64,000 bases of DNA from Halichoerus grypus. Lineage: Eukaryota; Chordata; Mammalia; Carnivora; Phocidae. The position numbers and the translations under genes were made by a program. How positions within the stretch are numbered: the first letter of the stretch is position 1; each line of letters begins with the position of its first letter. Location of the stretch: contig NC_135724.1 in the NCBI RefSeq assembly GCF_964656455.1, forward strand, positions 11,369,414 to 11,433,413, given 5' to 3'. The notes beneath the pieces are model-generated. The model searched no databases. It saw only the letters and a list, made by a program, of their open reading frames with translations, and was not told where the DNA came from. Shown one piece after another: positions 42,236 to 53,772 of the stretch.

Positions 42236-45200
42236 TCCATTATTTGGAAGAATTTAATAGTAATTATTTATGCAATATAATATGAAAAATAATAACATGA
42301 AACATATATAATAATAATAATAATTAGAATTAATTATCTGCAGGATATCATCTATGCTCTCAATCTTAAAGATTTGAAAACAATTTTTAAATAGCATTTA
42401 TAGGCCCTATCAGGTAACACATTCCTACTTCTTCTGATAATGATATCTACTAAAGCAGAATATATAGATAAGAACAGTATTTTAATTGTAGGTAAGCAAT
42501 TACATTATTAAGTAATACTGTTTACTGAACATACATGGCTGTGATTCTGTGTAAGAGAGATCCTAAAAAAGATTAAGGTGAAGATTTGTAAGCAACACAA
42601 ATAGAAACTACTTGAAAGTTCATGCAATATACCAATGAGTACAAACGACATAGTATTTCTAATCTTAGCAACTGCAATCAGACCCTAATTAAGCAAAATG
42701 AAAATGTTCATGGGTGAAATACAAATGGCTTTTAAAAATTTTAATTCAATACCAGGATTTTGACTTTTACATATAATTCCAAATGGCCTAAGCATGACTT
42801 ATAGATAAAAAAAAAAATGTCCTATATCCTTCTAGTCTTTCACACAATGAACAGGCTTGAATTGGGTTTAAGGCATACACACCTGATAGGATACTGAATT
42901 CTGTCCTTTTGTATCTGAACCACTAAAACCTTGAGACTTCATTTGCTTCTCTTTGTGTGTATGTTTTGGATATGAAGCAAAAGATAAGAGTTTACATGTA
43001 AGTTTTACATGTAAGTTTTAACTGGAACTTTTACCCTAGATTTAACACAATATCTATCAATCACATGCCAAAAGCACTTTATAAGGAGACTAAAGAAAAG
43101 AAACTCATTTCTGAATTATTTAGTCCCTGTCACTCAGTACCTGACAGTATTGTTGTATTCTCTCACATTGTCTGATTTGTATATAGAAGTTACTTTGTCC
43201 TCAGATATTAGAAGATGATAGGCCACAAAGAATATATGCTTCCCACACAACTGTGTTAGGAGGTTGAGGGGGGAAAAAAAAAACACAGAAGAATGCATTT
43301 TTCTCTCATTCCTAGGGTATTACTTGGATGTGTTTCACTCTTTGTCAAGCTATTAAATCTCACCTTAAAACTTCAATATTTGTTCATGGAGCAAACATTT
43401 GACAAAAAGAGCAGCCAAGCTTCTGTTCTGTGATCAGTTTCTACTAAGCTTTATACCAAGAGCATCTTGTGCAGATCTCTGAGACACACCCAAGTGGCAG
43501 ACTACTGTGGGGCAGTCTGACTTCCAGATACACCTGCTGTGCCTGGAATTCCACCAAGTTGTCCTGTTTCATAGGAAGCTCAGATTGATGATGACTTGGT
43601 TTTTCTGAACATCCTCCACATAGAAAATCTCCTGCCTACAAATCCATATCTTACCAGGCTATGCAGAACCATTCGGAGAAGTATAAATCAATATGTCAGA
43701 TAATATCTGACTGTAAATTTCCACTTACTATTATCTCCTTCAGTTTCATTATGGCAGAAAATAAAATAATTAAAAGGTCATTTGAAAGAACTGTTTCTTT
43801 TACATCAATAAATACTTTGGGCTCCATACAATTCAACAATCCTAAATATACTGCCATTTGGTGTCAGAATATTAATCTATAACCCAAATGCCCCTTGATA
43901 TCTGTCCTAGTTTGAAAACATATACTTGTAGCCAAATCAAAGTATTAATACTTTTATCAGTAATGTAGAAGAGAACATCTTTATATAATTAAAATGTATT
44001 TGAGCACCATCTTTCCCTCTTCCCACTAAAGCTCAGGAACTATTTGCTTGTAATTTGCCTTTTTACATCGTTGAGGGTATAGCTTTCTCTTTTACAAGCT
44101 GAGGTTGTGTTGTCACCAACAACAGATGCCTTTTCCTCTCTGCCATGGTGTGTAGCCAATAATGAGCTACAAAATTCCATAACTCATTAAAATAATGAAA
44201 ACTAAAGCATATAGAGAAACCCACAGTTCTTTATTAAGGAAGCTAGCCCCATCACCCCAGCTTTCAGACACTCTGTCCCTTTAAGACTTTCTTGGTTCTC
44301 TTGCAGGAGAGTATCCTGACATCTGGAAAGAGTCAGGATAATTAATACAGCTTCTTTCTTCTACGGGAGTAAGAAGGTGGAATTATTAATTATTTTCAGC
44401 ACCCATGAAAGAGGCGCCACAGGGGTGAATAAGACATAGAACTAGGATTTTGTTTTTGGGGTTTTTTTGTCTAGCAAATACATGCTAAAGATAAACCTAG
44501 GAAGACTTCCTTTACCGATAAAATGGCTATGAAATAAGATGGACTATCATCTGTAAAAAGAACAATCATAATCTTTTGTCAGTATGCAAAATAAAAAACA
44601 AATTTAAAAAAATTTTAGAAAAGACAATTTTCAGTCTTTGGTCATTTTCAGCTTGCAGTCTTGCTCCACACAGCAAACACAGTATGTGTTTTGGAGTGTT
44701 AACATTTTAAACTGCACAATTCCAAATCAGATTAAAGAGTTACAAATGGTAAAATGATGTTAGCTCTTGGAAAACTGTTTTGTTTAAAATTTCTTCTAGC
44801 ACTGAACATGTTGGTGAACAAAATCAGAATTAAAGCTTTGGATAATTCAGTAAAGAACAGAAGCACTAAATTAGCCTTTGGATATTTTTAATTAAGAAAA
44901 ATGTGATTATCTTAATTAGATAAAACTACGATTTCAGCAAAACTTTATTTCTAATATTTTGAGATGATTTTGTCAATATGATTTCGGAAAGAATACCAAT
45001 CTCTTATTCAATTTTCACTTTTCAATTTTGGCAATGTACCATTTTACAAAGTAAATACCCTAGTGAGGATTTACTTTACAGTATATGAAACAGCATATAA
45101 GAATATGCAAACACACATATTGTAGAGTAAAACTGTATGTCTATGTTATGTTAGTATGTCTCTTAAGAGGGTGGGGAAGGAGTAATTTAATGGAACCAGT

Positions 45201-45700
45201 AACTCAATAACAGATCCTATTTGCCCATTTAGAAATGTTTCTAATATTTCATAGTAAATATTTAATTAAATTATTAAATAAAAATATTGACAAATATTTC
45301 AAAGTAAAACAACTGGTTTCCAATAAATATTCGTTGGATTGCATTTCAAACTATGATTTCACAGTATGCATGAGCCCAGGGCTTAACATAAGAATGAGAT
45401 ACACTCAGTGGTTTGGTGCATCTGCCACACTCCCAACACTCAGTGGTTCATGACCATCAATCTACATGGATACATGTAGCTTGCAAGTTTCTTGGCAAAT
45501 TCATATGTCTTGCAAATTTTTGGCATATTCATAACATTGGTAGTGAGATGACCTTTTAAAGAATATGGAGGGGGGCACTGGTTTTATATTCAAGGTATTA
45601 GAGTAAGTGTCGTTACTAAACACCATTATGGCAAATATTTATTTAAGTGTGTGCTACATGGAGGCAGGATGGAAAGCACAGAGAGTTTTTGTTTGTTTTT
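42236..45700. other. Long, mostly unique stretch, no gene seen
   Basis: Nearly 3.5 kb with no SINE or recognised LINE, the longest largely repeat-free stretch in the window. It holds a (TAA)n patch at 42308-42325 and a doubled TTTACATGTAAGT at about 42991-43020. 43661-43882 and 45235-45453 are short unrecognised frames. No splice-bounded exon could be argued from the sequence alone. Confidence 0.5.
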
Positions 45701-45715
45701 AAATTATCCACTTAA

Positions 45716-45911
45716 GGGATGCCTGGGTGGCTGGGTCAGTTAAGCATCTGCCTTCAGCTCAGGTCATGATCTTAAGGTCCTGGGATCAAGCCCCATGTGG
45801 AGCTCCCTGCTCAGCGGGGAGTCTGCTTCTCCCTCTGTCTCTACCTCTCTCCCTCTCTCTGCTCTCTCTCTCTCCTCTCTCAAATAAATAAATAAAATCT
45901 TTAAAAAAATG
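45716..45911 (+). mobile_element. Can-SINE
   Basis: GGGATGCCTGGGTGGCTGGG head, (CTCT)n body, AATAAATAAAATC tail. Perfect 14-bp target duplication AATTATCCACTTAA (45702-45715 and 45912-45925). Confidence 0.97.
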
Positions 45912-45925
45912 AATTATCCACTTAA

Positions 45926-46055
45926 TTATATATTTCTATCTTCCCTGTTAAATTATAAACACTTTAAAAATAGGAGGTGTGTTTTCCCCACTTCCTTGAA
46001 TCACCAGTATCTAGCATATTGCCTGATACAGGGCAGAATTTTAATTAGTTTTATA
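45926..46055 (+). mobile_element. L2 LINE 3' end
   Basis: TTCCCTGTTAAATTATAAACACTTTAAAAATAGGAGG, CCTTGAATCACCAGTATCTAGCATATTGCCTGATACAGGG parallel the L2/MIR-like tail (TAGATTATAAGCTCC..., CCCAGCACCTAGCACAGTGCCTGACACATAG). Confidence 0.6.
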
Positions 46056-46489
46056 ATACAAAATTAAGTACAAAAGAAAATGTACACCATAAAATAAACT
46101 GTCACATGGATGGGGACATAAATAGTAAATACAAAGTAGAATTTTTCCCAGTGTTTAGGCATATGTTTCTGGGTTATATTATTTTTTATAGAATCCTAAG
46201 TACATCTATTTATAAAATTGTCATTCCAGTATATTTTAATTTTGTCTATAAAAATATACTGTGCACTCCATAAAAAGTATTTAAATGAACACTTTAGTAT
46301 TCTTTAAGAAAAAAGTACTCAAAGTGTCACACATTATGTTGTGAGGCTTACCTCCTTGTAGAAAGGTCATGGCCTATGAATGAGCATGTAAGTTCTTATT
46401 TCTGTGATATAGGAAACATGAACATAGTACCATCCACCATCATTATGGCTATTAAAAAAAAAATAAGTTTCAGCTCTGAAATGAAAAGA
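46056..46489. other. Unique AT-rich sequence
   Basis: Nothing recognised; a TCTATAAAAATATACTGTGC-type AT patch is present. Confidence 0.4.
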
Positions 46490-47925
46490 GCTTGAAAGTT
46501 GTCTCTCCCATATTTAAAACAAGGAAAAGCAACAAACAAACAAACAAAACAAAAAACCTTAAAATCAACTCTTCTTAAACCAGGGAACTAAATTCATAGG
46601 GAAAATAAACCAACTACAATAAAATTTGAAATAATCTACATCTAAGCATATCATATTCATACTACAGAAAAACAAAGGCAAAGAAAAAAATCTTGAAAAA
46701 AGCCGGAGGGGAAAATGCATTTTACCCATAAAATAACAAGGATGATAATTACATTAGATTTCTGTTTACAAACTGCTGATTAGAAAAGAATGCAGTGGAT
46801 ATTTACTGTGTTGAATGAAAAATTGTCAAGCTAGGATTCTATATCCAGACAAATTACCCTTCAAAAGTGAAGGAGAAATAAAGAATTTTTCAGACAAACA
46901 AAAACTGAGGGAACTCATTGACAGCAGACTGGCTTGTAGGATATACTTAAAAAAAAAAAAAAAAAAGTCTTCAGGGAGAAAGAGAATGATAGGTAAGAAG
47001 CCAAGATCAAATAAGGAAAGAGCAGTGGAGAAGGAATAAACCAAGCTAAAGTAAAATCTATTATTTGTCCTATTCTTAACTGATCTAAAAGATAGATATT
47101 GGTTTAAAGTAATGGTCTTAACAATGTATTATAACATTGAATGGATAAGTGAAATGGGTAACTGTAAGGCCATAGGTATGGGAGAGAGAAATTGAGAATA
47201 CTCCCTTATAAGCTACCTGCACTATATGTGAAGCAGAATAGTGTTATTAAAAGGTGGAGTCAGATTAGTTAAAAATATGTATTGTAAAATATAAGGAATC
47301 TTAGTCACTATTTAAGTATAATTGAAGTGTTAAAAGAGGAGATAAAATGGAATCAGACAAAAAGCTCAACTAAAACAAGAGAACATCAGAAGAAAGGAGG
47401 GGGAAAATGAGACAACCAACATGTGCAATGAATAGAAAACATTGCCAACAGGATAAAATATTAATTCAACTAGATCAATAATTACTATAAATGCGAAGGT
47501 TCTAACTATACTGATTCAAAGACAGATTTTCAGATTTGATAAAAAAATAAGACTTAACAAGGTTTTCTACAAGAAACCCACATTAAATATAAAGACTCAG
47601 GTATATTAAAGGGTAGAGAAATATCATGTTCACACTAATCAAAGGATAGCTTGAGTAACTATTATAATTTCTGACAAAGAAGACTACAGAAAATGGAAAA
47701 GTATCCAAAATAAATAGGGGCATTACATAAAAATAAAAGGAGCGGATTCTCCAAGAAGACATACTAATTTTTAACATGCATGCTCCTAACAACATGTGTT
47801 GATAGGTTGCAGCAAAATAGATAGATCCTGCAAGGAGCAATAAACAAATCACTATTATAACTGGAGATTCCAGAACCACTCTTTCAACAGATCAAGCAGG
47901 AAGGGGGATAGACTCACCCACCATG
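46490..47925 (+). mobile_element. L1M LINE: ORF1 end, inter-ORF and ORF2 endonuclease relic
   Basis: GGATTCTATATCCAGACAAATTACCCTTCAAAAGTGAAGGAGAAATAAAGA near 46835 and the CTTCAGGGAGAAAGAGAATGATAGG block near 46968 precede ORF2. The ORF2 start reads, with errors, TATAAATGCGAAGGTTCTAACTATACTGATTC. The endonuclease motif LQETHIKYKD is readable at 47567-47596. The later EN region GGGGCATTACATAAAAATAAAAGG... ATTCTCCAAGAAGACATACTAATTTTTAACATGCATGC is also clear. Many stops; truncated near 47925. Confidence 0.85.
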
Positions 47926-47929
47926 TATC

Positions 47930-48205
47930 TATGAAACCCTGCCTTCATGGAACATTCTAATGGAGAAAAAATATTTAAAATGCTTATAGTTTATCAAATG
48001 GTGACAAATGACTTAGAGAAAACAAGCAGGAGAAAGAGTGTGAATTGGTGATGGTGTGCTCTGAATTTAAATAAAAACATTAGAAAAAGCTTTACAGGGA
48101 TGGTGGTAGTTTAGGAAAGACAATTTGGTGGCAGAAACAGGCTACTTGGGTATAAGGGGGGAAGAATACTTCAGGCAGAAGAAACAGTTCAAATGTTATG
48201 TACCT
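47930..48205 (-). mobile_element. L2 LINE 3' part, antisense
   Basis: GAAACCCTGCCTTCATGGAACATTCTAATGGAG and AGAATACTTCAGGCAGAAGAAACAG parallel antisense L2 (CTGCCCTCATGGAGCTTACATTCTAGTGG, GAGCATTCCAGGCAGAGGGAACAG). Confidence 0.6.
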
Positions 48206-50249
48206 TCTATTGCATCACCCAGGCTTTTCTTTCTTAAATGGGATCACCAAGCAATGACTGTATGTATTCAACTTTCCTTCCTAGCCACCCTAAAATTTAT
48301 AACATATATGAAGATTTGGTGTAAAACAGCTAAGTTAGGGAAGCCCAGAAAAAGTTTCTTTATAAAACGGAACATAGATTTAGTTCCTGCAAATTTGCTG
48401 AGCTGAGTGCATCAGGTGATAGGAAGCCAAAATGCATGAGGCACCTTTCTTTTTTTCTACCTAATCCCAAACTATGAGACTATAATTATATGACACTTCA
48501 GCATATCATAAAAGGTTGGATCAGAGGTTTGCTGCCTTTGACCAAATGTCATTTATTATACAACTTACTTACCACAAAATAGTTTCAGTTTGATCCTTAA
48601 TATAAATTATAGAGATTTTAAGAGAATAAAGTTTGAGTCTGCACTATATTACCATTTGCAAAGGTCCTTGTAAAGTTGCCAGTGGAAATCCATAACTCAT
48701 CTCTGTGCTTCTTTTGGACACCTTTTTAGAATTGCAGTGAGAATAAGGAAATTGTGAGGGAATTAAGAATAACGAATAACAGTATTTCAAACAAGAAAAA
48801 GGAAATTCTATTGAATGCATGATGTATCACCAATACTACAAGAACACTTAATCAATGTGAGGGCGCTTACATTTCATACCCAAGTTAAAAACTTTTTAAT
48901 CCAAAAAAAGCATGTAATAAACATTGTAGAATAAATCCTAATGAAGTAACTTTGTGAAAAAATCTTGTTATTCTTAATCAAGTTGTTGCAAACTTCCAAT
49001 TTCTAGTGATGGCTTCAAAAAAAACTAAAACCATTGTTCAGTTATGCTATTACTTTCAAAATTATATTTTACATCTTTTATAGATACAATTTATAATTAT
49101 GCACAGACATATTACATGTTTACTAAATTAAGTAAACATGTAATATGATTTGACAAACGAATGGATGAACTCCTGAAAATTTGAAAACTTTATTGATTTA
49201 CTGACCATTAAAAAAAATGTAGCTTGAGAGAAGATCATCTTTCATGCATCATAGGCATACTTTTTAAGATTTGATTTTCCTGTTTTAAGTAGATAGCCTC
49301 TACTTCTATTTTTTGAAATTTGGGAAAATTAAAATTGACTATTGCCTAAAATTACAGATTTACTGATCACAGACCATTTAATATTCAAGATGTTCTAACT
49401 TCCTAATTCACGAAAATGCTGTTCAATTATTCCATGGGGTAGGGTTTCATCTTCCTTCAAAATATGGATATTATTTCTATTATATCATATGTATTAACCT
49501 TATGTATTGAACTAAATCAAATCTGCATAGCTAATTATTAATTTTATTAAATATAAAGCTATCTATTGAATAAATAATTTCCATTTATGGAGAGGTTATG
49601 GTTAAGGGGTATTTGATACATTACTTACCTCTCTAGTTATCATATATGATTATACACACACATATATATATATTACATAGAGTATAAATATACAAATGTA
49701 ATATATACATATATCCTGTATATATAACATCATAGCACCTTATTAAATGCTGCATAAGAAACCAGTATAATGTGTGTATTTTTCTAATTGAGACTGATAC
49801 CTAGATTTTCTTTAAGACTTACTAACTTGTGTGAAAACAACAGTGGCATGATAACAGAATTTAATGACCTGCTCTTAAAGCCTGCTACAATCCACAAATG
49901 GAATAGAAAAGACATTTGATCAAGGTCACACCAGGATTAACTCTATTTTTGTAAAAGAGTGCCAGGGGATGTTTAATATCCACACACGGCAGACAAGACC
50001 TTGGTTTTACAGTCTCACCTGAAAGACCCTCACATACTCTATTCCATAATTAATTTACTTCAGAAATGATGGAGGTTAAGACAGATGGGATTTCGAAGGA
50101 AGTTTAAATTCTACAACCTTGCACGTAGGAGAACTCAGGAAGTTGCAGTTTATAGTTATGCATGAGCAATAATTCTTGACCTAATGAAAGTATTAGTATA
50201 GTTCACCTGTTTCTTTCTTTCATTTCTCCTCTCTTTATGACAGAAGGTA
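48206..50249. other. Unique AT-rich stretch with hairpin
   Basis: No SINE, LINE or gene recognised over 2 kb. It contains the perfect 17-bp inverted repeat at 49108-49147 and an AT-rich TATACACACACATATATATA patch at 49649-49735. Confidence 0.5.
49108..49147. repeat. Perfect hairpin, 17-bp stem, 6-nt loop
   Basis: CATATTACATGTTTACT (49108-49124), loop AAATTA, AGTAAACATGTAATATG (49131-49147). No mismatch in the stem. Not attached to a recognised transposon. Confidence 0.97.
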
Positions 50250-50520
50250 CTTTTGGCGCAAGGCCTCAGCCCAAGTGAGGCTCCTACCTCCCACAGAAAC
50301 TGGGGTGTTATCTTCTTTGATGATGACATTTCAAAGAGATGGTTCCCAGGTCTTTGAGGAAGATATTCCCAGGTTGCTAAGCTGGTGAGAGGCTTATTTA
50401 GCTTTTGAAATGATTTACATACATTTCAAAGAGACTGAGAAAGAAGTTATAATTACAAGTTTTCTAAAGTGAATGCTCTAAGAAAAGAGAGCAGTGAGAA
50501 ATCTCTTCCCTAATTTTCAA
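50250..50520 (-). mobile_element. LTR-like repeat, copy 3
   Basis: Same blocks as copies 1 and 2: GATGACATTTCAAAGAGATGG, TTCCCAGGTCTTTGAGGAAG, ATTCCCAGGTTGCTAAGCTGG, GAGAAAGAAGTTATAATTAC, AAGTTTTCTAAAGTGAATGC. Shorter than copy 1; both ends are unclear. Confidence 0.6.
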
Positions 50521-50584
50521 CAGAGAAAATGAAGCCTCTTATTTTTAATTTGTATTTATCCTGACGGTTGTTTTTCCTATTTTC

Positions 50585-51010
50585 TAATCATTTTTGTTTT
50601 TGTTTTTTTCAATTGGGGTATAAAGCACATTGATTTATCTATTTATTTTTATGTAAATACAAGTCTCCCAATTTTTTATAGATTTTGAGAAAGTCTTGAA
50701 ATCAAGTAATATAGTTCCACAAATTTGCTGATCTTTTAAAAGATTATTTTGACTACTTAGGCCCTTTTTATTTTCCTATTAATTTTTGAATATGATCATC
50801 ATTAAAAAAACTGCTGAGATTTTGCTTAGAATTTCGTTGAAACTATAGATTAATTCAGAAAGTATTGCTAACCTAATAACATTAAATTATCCAATCATGA
50901 AGGTGTCATATTTTCCATTTATTTGTCTTCTTTAATTTTTCTCAGCAATGTTTCCGCATCTTCAGTGTATCTGCCTCATACTTTGTTACACATTTTGTAT
51001 TTTGTAAGGC
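50585..51010 (-). mobile_element. L1 ORF2 fragment, antisense
   Basis: ACTGCTGAGATTTTGCTTAGAATTTCGTTGAAACTATAGATTAATTC, ACATTAAATTATCCAATCATGAAGG, CATTTATTTGTCTTCTTTAATTTTTCTCAGCAATG follow antisense L1 ORF2. Confidence 0.82.
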
Positions 51011-51279
51011 CAATGTAAATGATACATTTATGACATTTTTCATTAGCTTAGTGCTATTAAGTAAAAGCACAATCAACTATTGGGTTGCCCTTGCAATTCG
51101 CAACCTTACCTAATTCATTTATTATTTCTAACAATTTCTTAGGAATGTTTACATACATAACTAATTGACAAATACAAGTTTTATTCTCCCTTTCCAACCT
51201 TTGTGACTTTCACATGTCCTGCCTGCTTGATTGCATGGACTATAAGTACCAAGCTAAGTAGCAATATTAAGAATCAGGT

Positions 51280-51440
51280 TGATGGGCATTAAGGAGGGCA
51301 CTTGTTGTGATGAGCACTGGGTGTTATATGTAAGTGATGAATCACTAAATTCTGCACCTGAAACTAATATTACACTGTGTGCTCACTAACTGGACTTTAA
51401 ATAAAAACCTGAAAAATAAAAATAAAAATGAGTAAAATAA
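51280..51440 (+). mobile_element. Carnivore L1 3'-end insertion
   Basis: GATGGGCATTAAGGAGGGCACTTGTTGTGATGAGCACTGGGTGTTATATGTAAGTGATGAATCAC, then ACTGGACTTTAAATAAAAACC and an A-rich tail. Only the L1 3' tip is present. No clear target duplication. Confidence 0.88.
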
Positions 51441-51461
51441 AAAAAGAGTGGGTTAAGCGAT

Positions 51462-51540
51462 ATAGTATATTTAGTATATTAGTATATATTTATATTATTA
51501 TATAGTTATAATTAGTATATTAGTATAAAATTGTATATCA
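51462..51540. repeat. TAGTATAT low-complexity patch
   Basis: Repeated TAGTATATTAGTATATATTT words over about 80 bp. Confidence 0.85.
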
Positions 51541-51601
51541 AAGAGCTATTTAAAAAAAAAGAGTAGGTGGGCTGGGCAAGTTACCTGAGGTTGCAAAATT
51601 T

Positions 51602-51835
51602 TTTTTTTTTTTTTTTGTTTAGAATTTTATTTTTTATTATTTTTTTTTTAAGATTTTATTTATTTATTTGAGAGAGAGAGAATGAGAGACAGAGAGCATG
51701 AGAGGGGTTAGGGTCAGAGGGAGAAGCAGACCCCCTGCCGAGCAGGGAGCCCGATGCGGGACTCGATCCAGGGACTCCAGGATCATGACCTGAGCCAAAG
51801 GCAGTCGCTTAACCAACTGAGCCACCCAGGTGCCC
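51602..51835 (-). mobile_element. Can-SINE with long T-rich tail side
   Basis: Perfect 18-bp target duplication CCTGAGGTTGCAAAATTT (51584-51601 and 51836-51853). The tail side includes an extra T15-GTTTAGAATTTTA stretch before AAGATTTTATTTATTT. Same subfamily as 9032 and 53745. Confidence 0.97.
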
Positions 51836-51853
51836 CCTGAGGTTGCAAAATTT

Positions 51854-52329
51854 AAGGAAGTACTCAGTGCTGCCAAATGTAGATCCCTGTACTTACAAGA
51901 CCCTGAGACTGCTGCTTTACAAGGGAGATGTCTATACATAGTTGTGAGAGAATCACTTTTAGAAGTTTATTCCTCTATACCAGAAGTACAGACATCCCGA
52001 CAACTGAACTTTAATTCTTACTGTTCTAAAAATAAATAAATAAACAAATAGATAAATCTTTAGCTGCAAAATGATTATTACTTTTGTTTATATTAGGTTT
52101 GAATAAAATCATAATTCTGTCAAATATTTTGAGGAGGGTCTTATGTTTTCAGCCTAAAGTTAGTTATGGTAATAGTACACAAGAGAGTTAGGATCATGGG
52201 TATTTTCCCGCATTTAATGCATAGCTCAGATTCTCATGTGTTAGATTTGGAACAGAACTTGGAAATCATCCAAAAATTAAACAAACAAGCAAATAAACAA
52301 ATAAATACTACTATTTACTCATTTCTTTT
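51854..52329. other. Unique sequence, no gene seen
   Basis: Contains an AAATAAATAAATAAACAAAT patch near 52029 and an AAACAAACAAGCAAATAAAC patch near 52277. Confidence 0.45.
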
Positions 52330-52515
52330 CTTCTGAGCACTACACCCATGAGGTATAATTTTATATAAAATTTATATTTAATTTTTATAAAATTCAGTGT
52401 TCCCAAGAGCAATACAAATTAGGTTTTATCAATGTTCACTTTATAAGTGAGAAAACTGAAGATCAGAAAGAAAAAATAATCACTCAACTATAACCCTGCT
52501 ATGAGTTATTGGTAG
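52330..52515 (-). mobile_element. MIR SINE, antisense
   Basis: ACACCCATGAGGTATAATTTTAT, CACTTTATAAGTGAGAAAACTGAAGATCAGAAAG, AATAATCACTCAACTATAACC and TGAGTTATTGGTAGAGAC follow antisense MIR. Confidence 0.78.
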
Positions 52516-52542
52516 AGACAATCCTTGAAAGCAAGTATTTTT

Positions 52543-52612
52543 TATATATTTTTTATTATGTTATGTTAATCACTATACATTACATCATTAGTTTTTGATG
52601 TAGTGTTTCATG
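52543..52612 (-). mobile_element. 70-bp L1 3'-tip insertion
   Basis: TATTATGTTATGTTAATCAC, TACATCATTAGTTTTTGATG, TAGTGTTTCATG is L1 3' tip, antisense, bounded by a perfect 16-bp target duplication GAAAGCAAGTATTTTT (52527-52542 and 52613-52628). Confidence 0.95.
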
Positions 52613-52649
52613 GAAAGCAAGTATTTTTAATTTTAATTTTTTTTTTAAT

Positions 52650-52735
52650 TTGCTCATTGATGTATTCCAGCCCCTAAAAGAGTGCCTGACAAATAACCAG
52701 CCCTCATTTAGCGCTTGTTAAATGGACAAAATAAT
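52650..52735 (+). mobile_element. L2 LINE 3' tip
   Basis: TTGCTCATTGATGTATTCCAGCCCCTAAAAGAGTGCCTGACAAATAACCAGCCCTCATTTAGCGCTTG parallels TGCTGTATCCCCAGCGCCTAGCACAGTGCCTGGCACATAG. Confidence 0.55.
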
Positions 52736-52824
52736 TTTGATCCTTGGTTAAATCTCATTTCCATTGCTTTTTCTGCTTGTAATGGTAAGTCTCTAATAAC
52801 ACATCACGTATGAAAATAATTTTC

Positions 52825-53018
52825 TTTTTTTTTTAAATATTTTATTTATTTGACAGAGAGAGAGATAGCAAGAGCAGGAACACAAGCAGGGGGAGTGGGA
52901 GAGGGAGAAGCAGGCTTCCTGCCAAGCAGGGAGCCCGATGCAGGACTCGTTCCCAGGACCCTGGGATCATGACCTGAGCCGAAGGCAGATGCTTAATGAC
53001 TGAGCCACCCAGGTGCCC
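52825..53018 (-). mobile_element. Can-SINE
   Basis: Antisense copy, ATTTATTTGACAGAGAGAGAG subfamily. Perfect 13-bp target duplication GAAAATAATTTTC (52812-52824 and 53019-53031). Confidence 0.97.
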
Positions 53019-53031
53019 GAAAATAATTTTC

Positions 53032-53727
53032 ATATTTAGCAATTATATTTGAAACATATTGGCTTCTTTGTAGTAAGATAAGGCATTAAGGAAGGGTTCA
53101 GGACTATCTTTTAGATTTGCTTTCACCTTACAAGTTCATCTGGGGGCTGTGATGTGCTGACTTCAGCTTATGTTAAGATAAGGTAAAAAGCTCAAGTAAT
53201 ACAGCTTGAACCATAGTAAATGTTTCCCAGTAGGTAAGGATGTCGTCAGGGTATGAGCCATACTCATAATGCAGGCCATTAGCATACTAGAATATTTGTC
53301 CATGGGCAACAGATATAGATAAAGTCCTCAGGCTCAAAAGAAGGAAACTAGTCAAAATTAAGCCAGGTTCTGAGAATACAGATAAGAAGAGAATCAAACA
53401 TAAAAAATAACAAACCTAAAGGGAGAATACAGAAAAAGAGCTATATCCGGGGGGACAAAAATGAAACAAACGAGTAATGGTTCCTATGTCCTCGTTAAAC
53501 CTAAAAAGGCAGTAGCCACATTGTCCTAAATGAAGTTGTTGATAGTACTGAGTGCTTTAAGTCAAGACAAATCTTGAAACTGGGAGAAGACTGAATCTAC
53601 AGAATTGGAACTCGCTGGATTTATTGAAAACAACTAAGTGAGTTTTGTCAGAAATAATCTTAGTTAAGATGGCCATTCAAGAGTATGTTTTATGTCTAGC
53701 ATGGGGAAATCCAAGTTGTTCCTAGGG
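53032..53727. other. Unique sequence, no gene seen
   Basis: No repeat or frame recognised. Confidence 0.45.
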
Positions 53728-53741
53728 CTCAATTTAGTGTC

Positions 53742-53744
<3 letters not shown>

Positions 53745-53772
<28 letters not shown>

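Noticed and set aside
42991..43020. CRISPR-like or regulatory direct repeats (TTTACATGTAAGT twice)
   Set aside because: Two short abutting units in a mammalian genome; simple tandem duplication.
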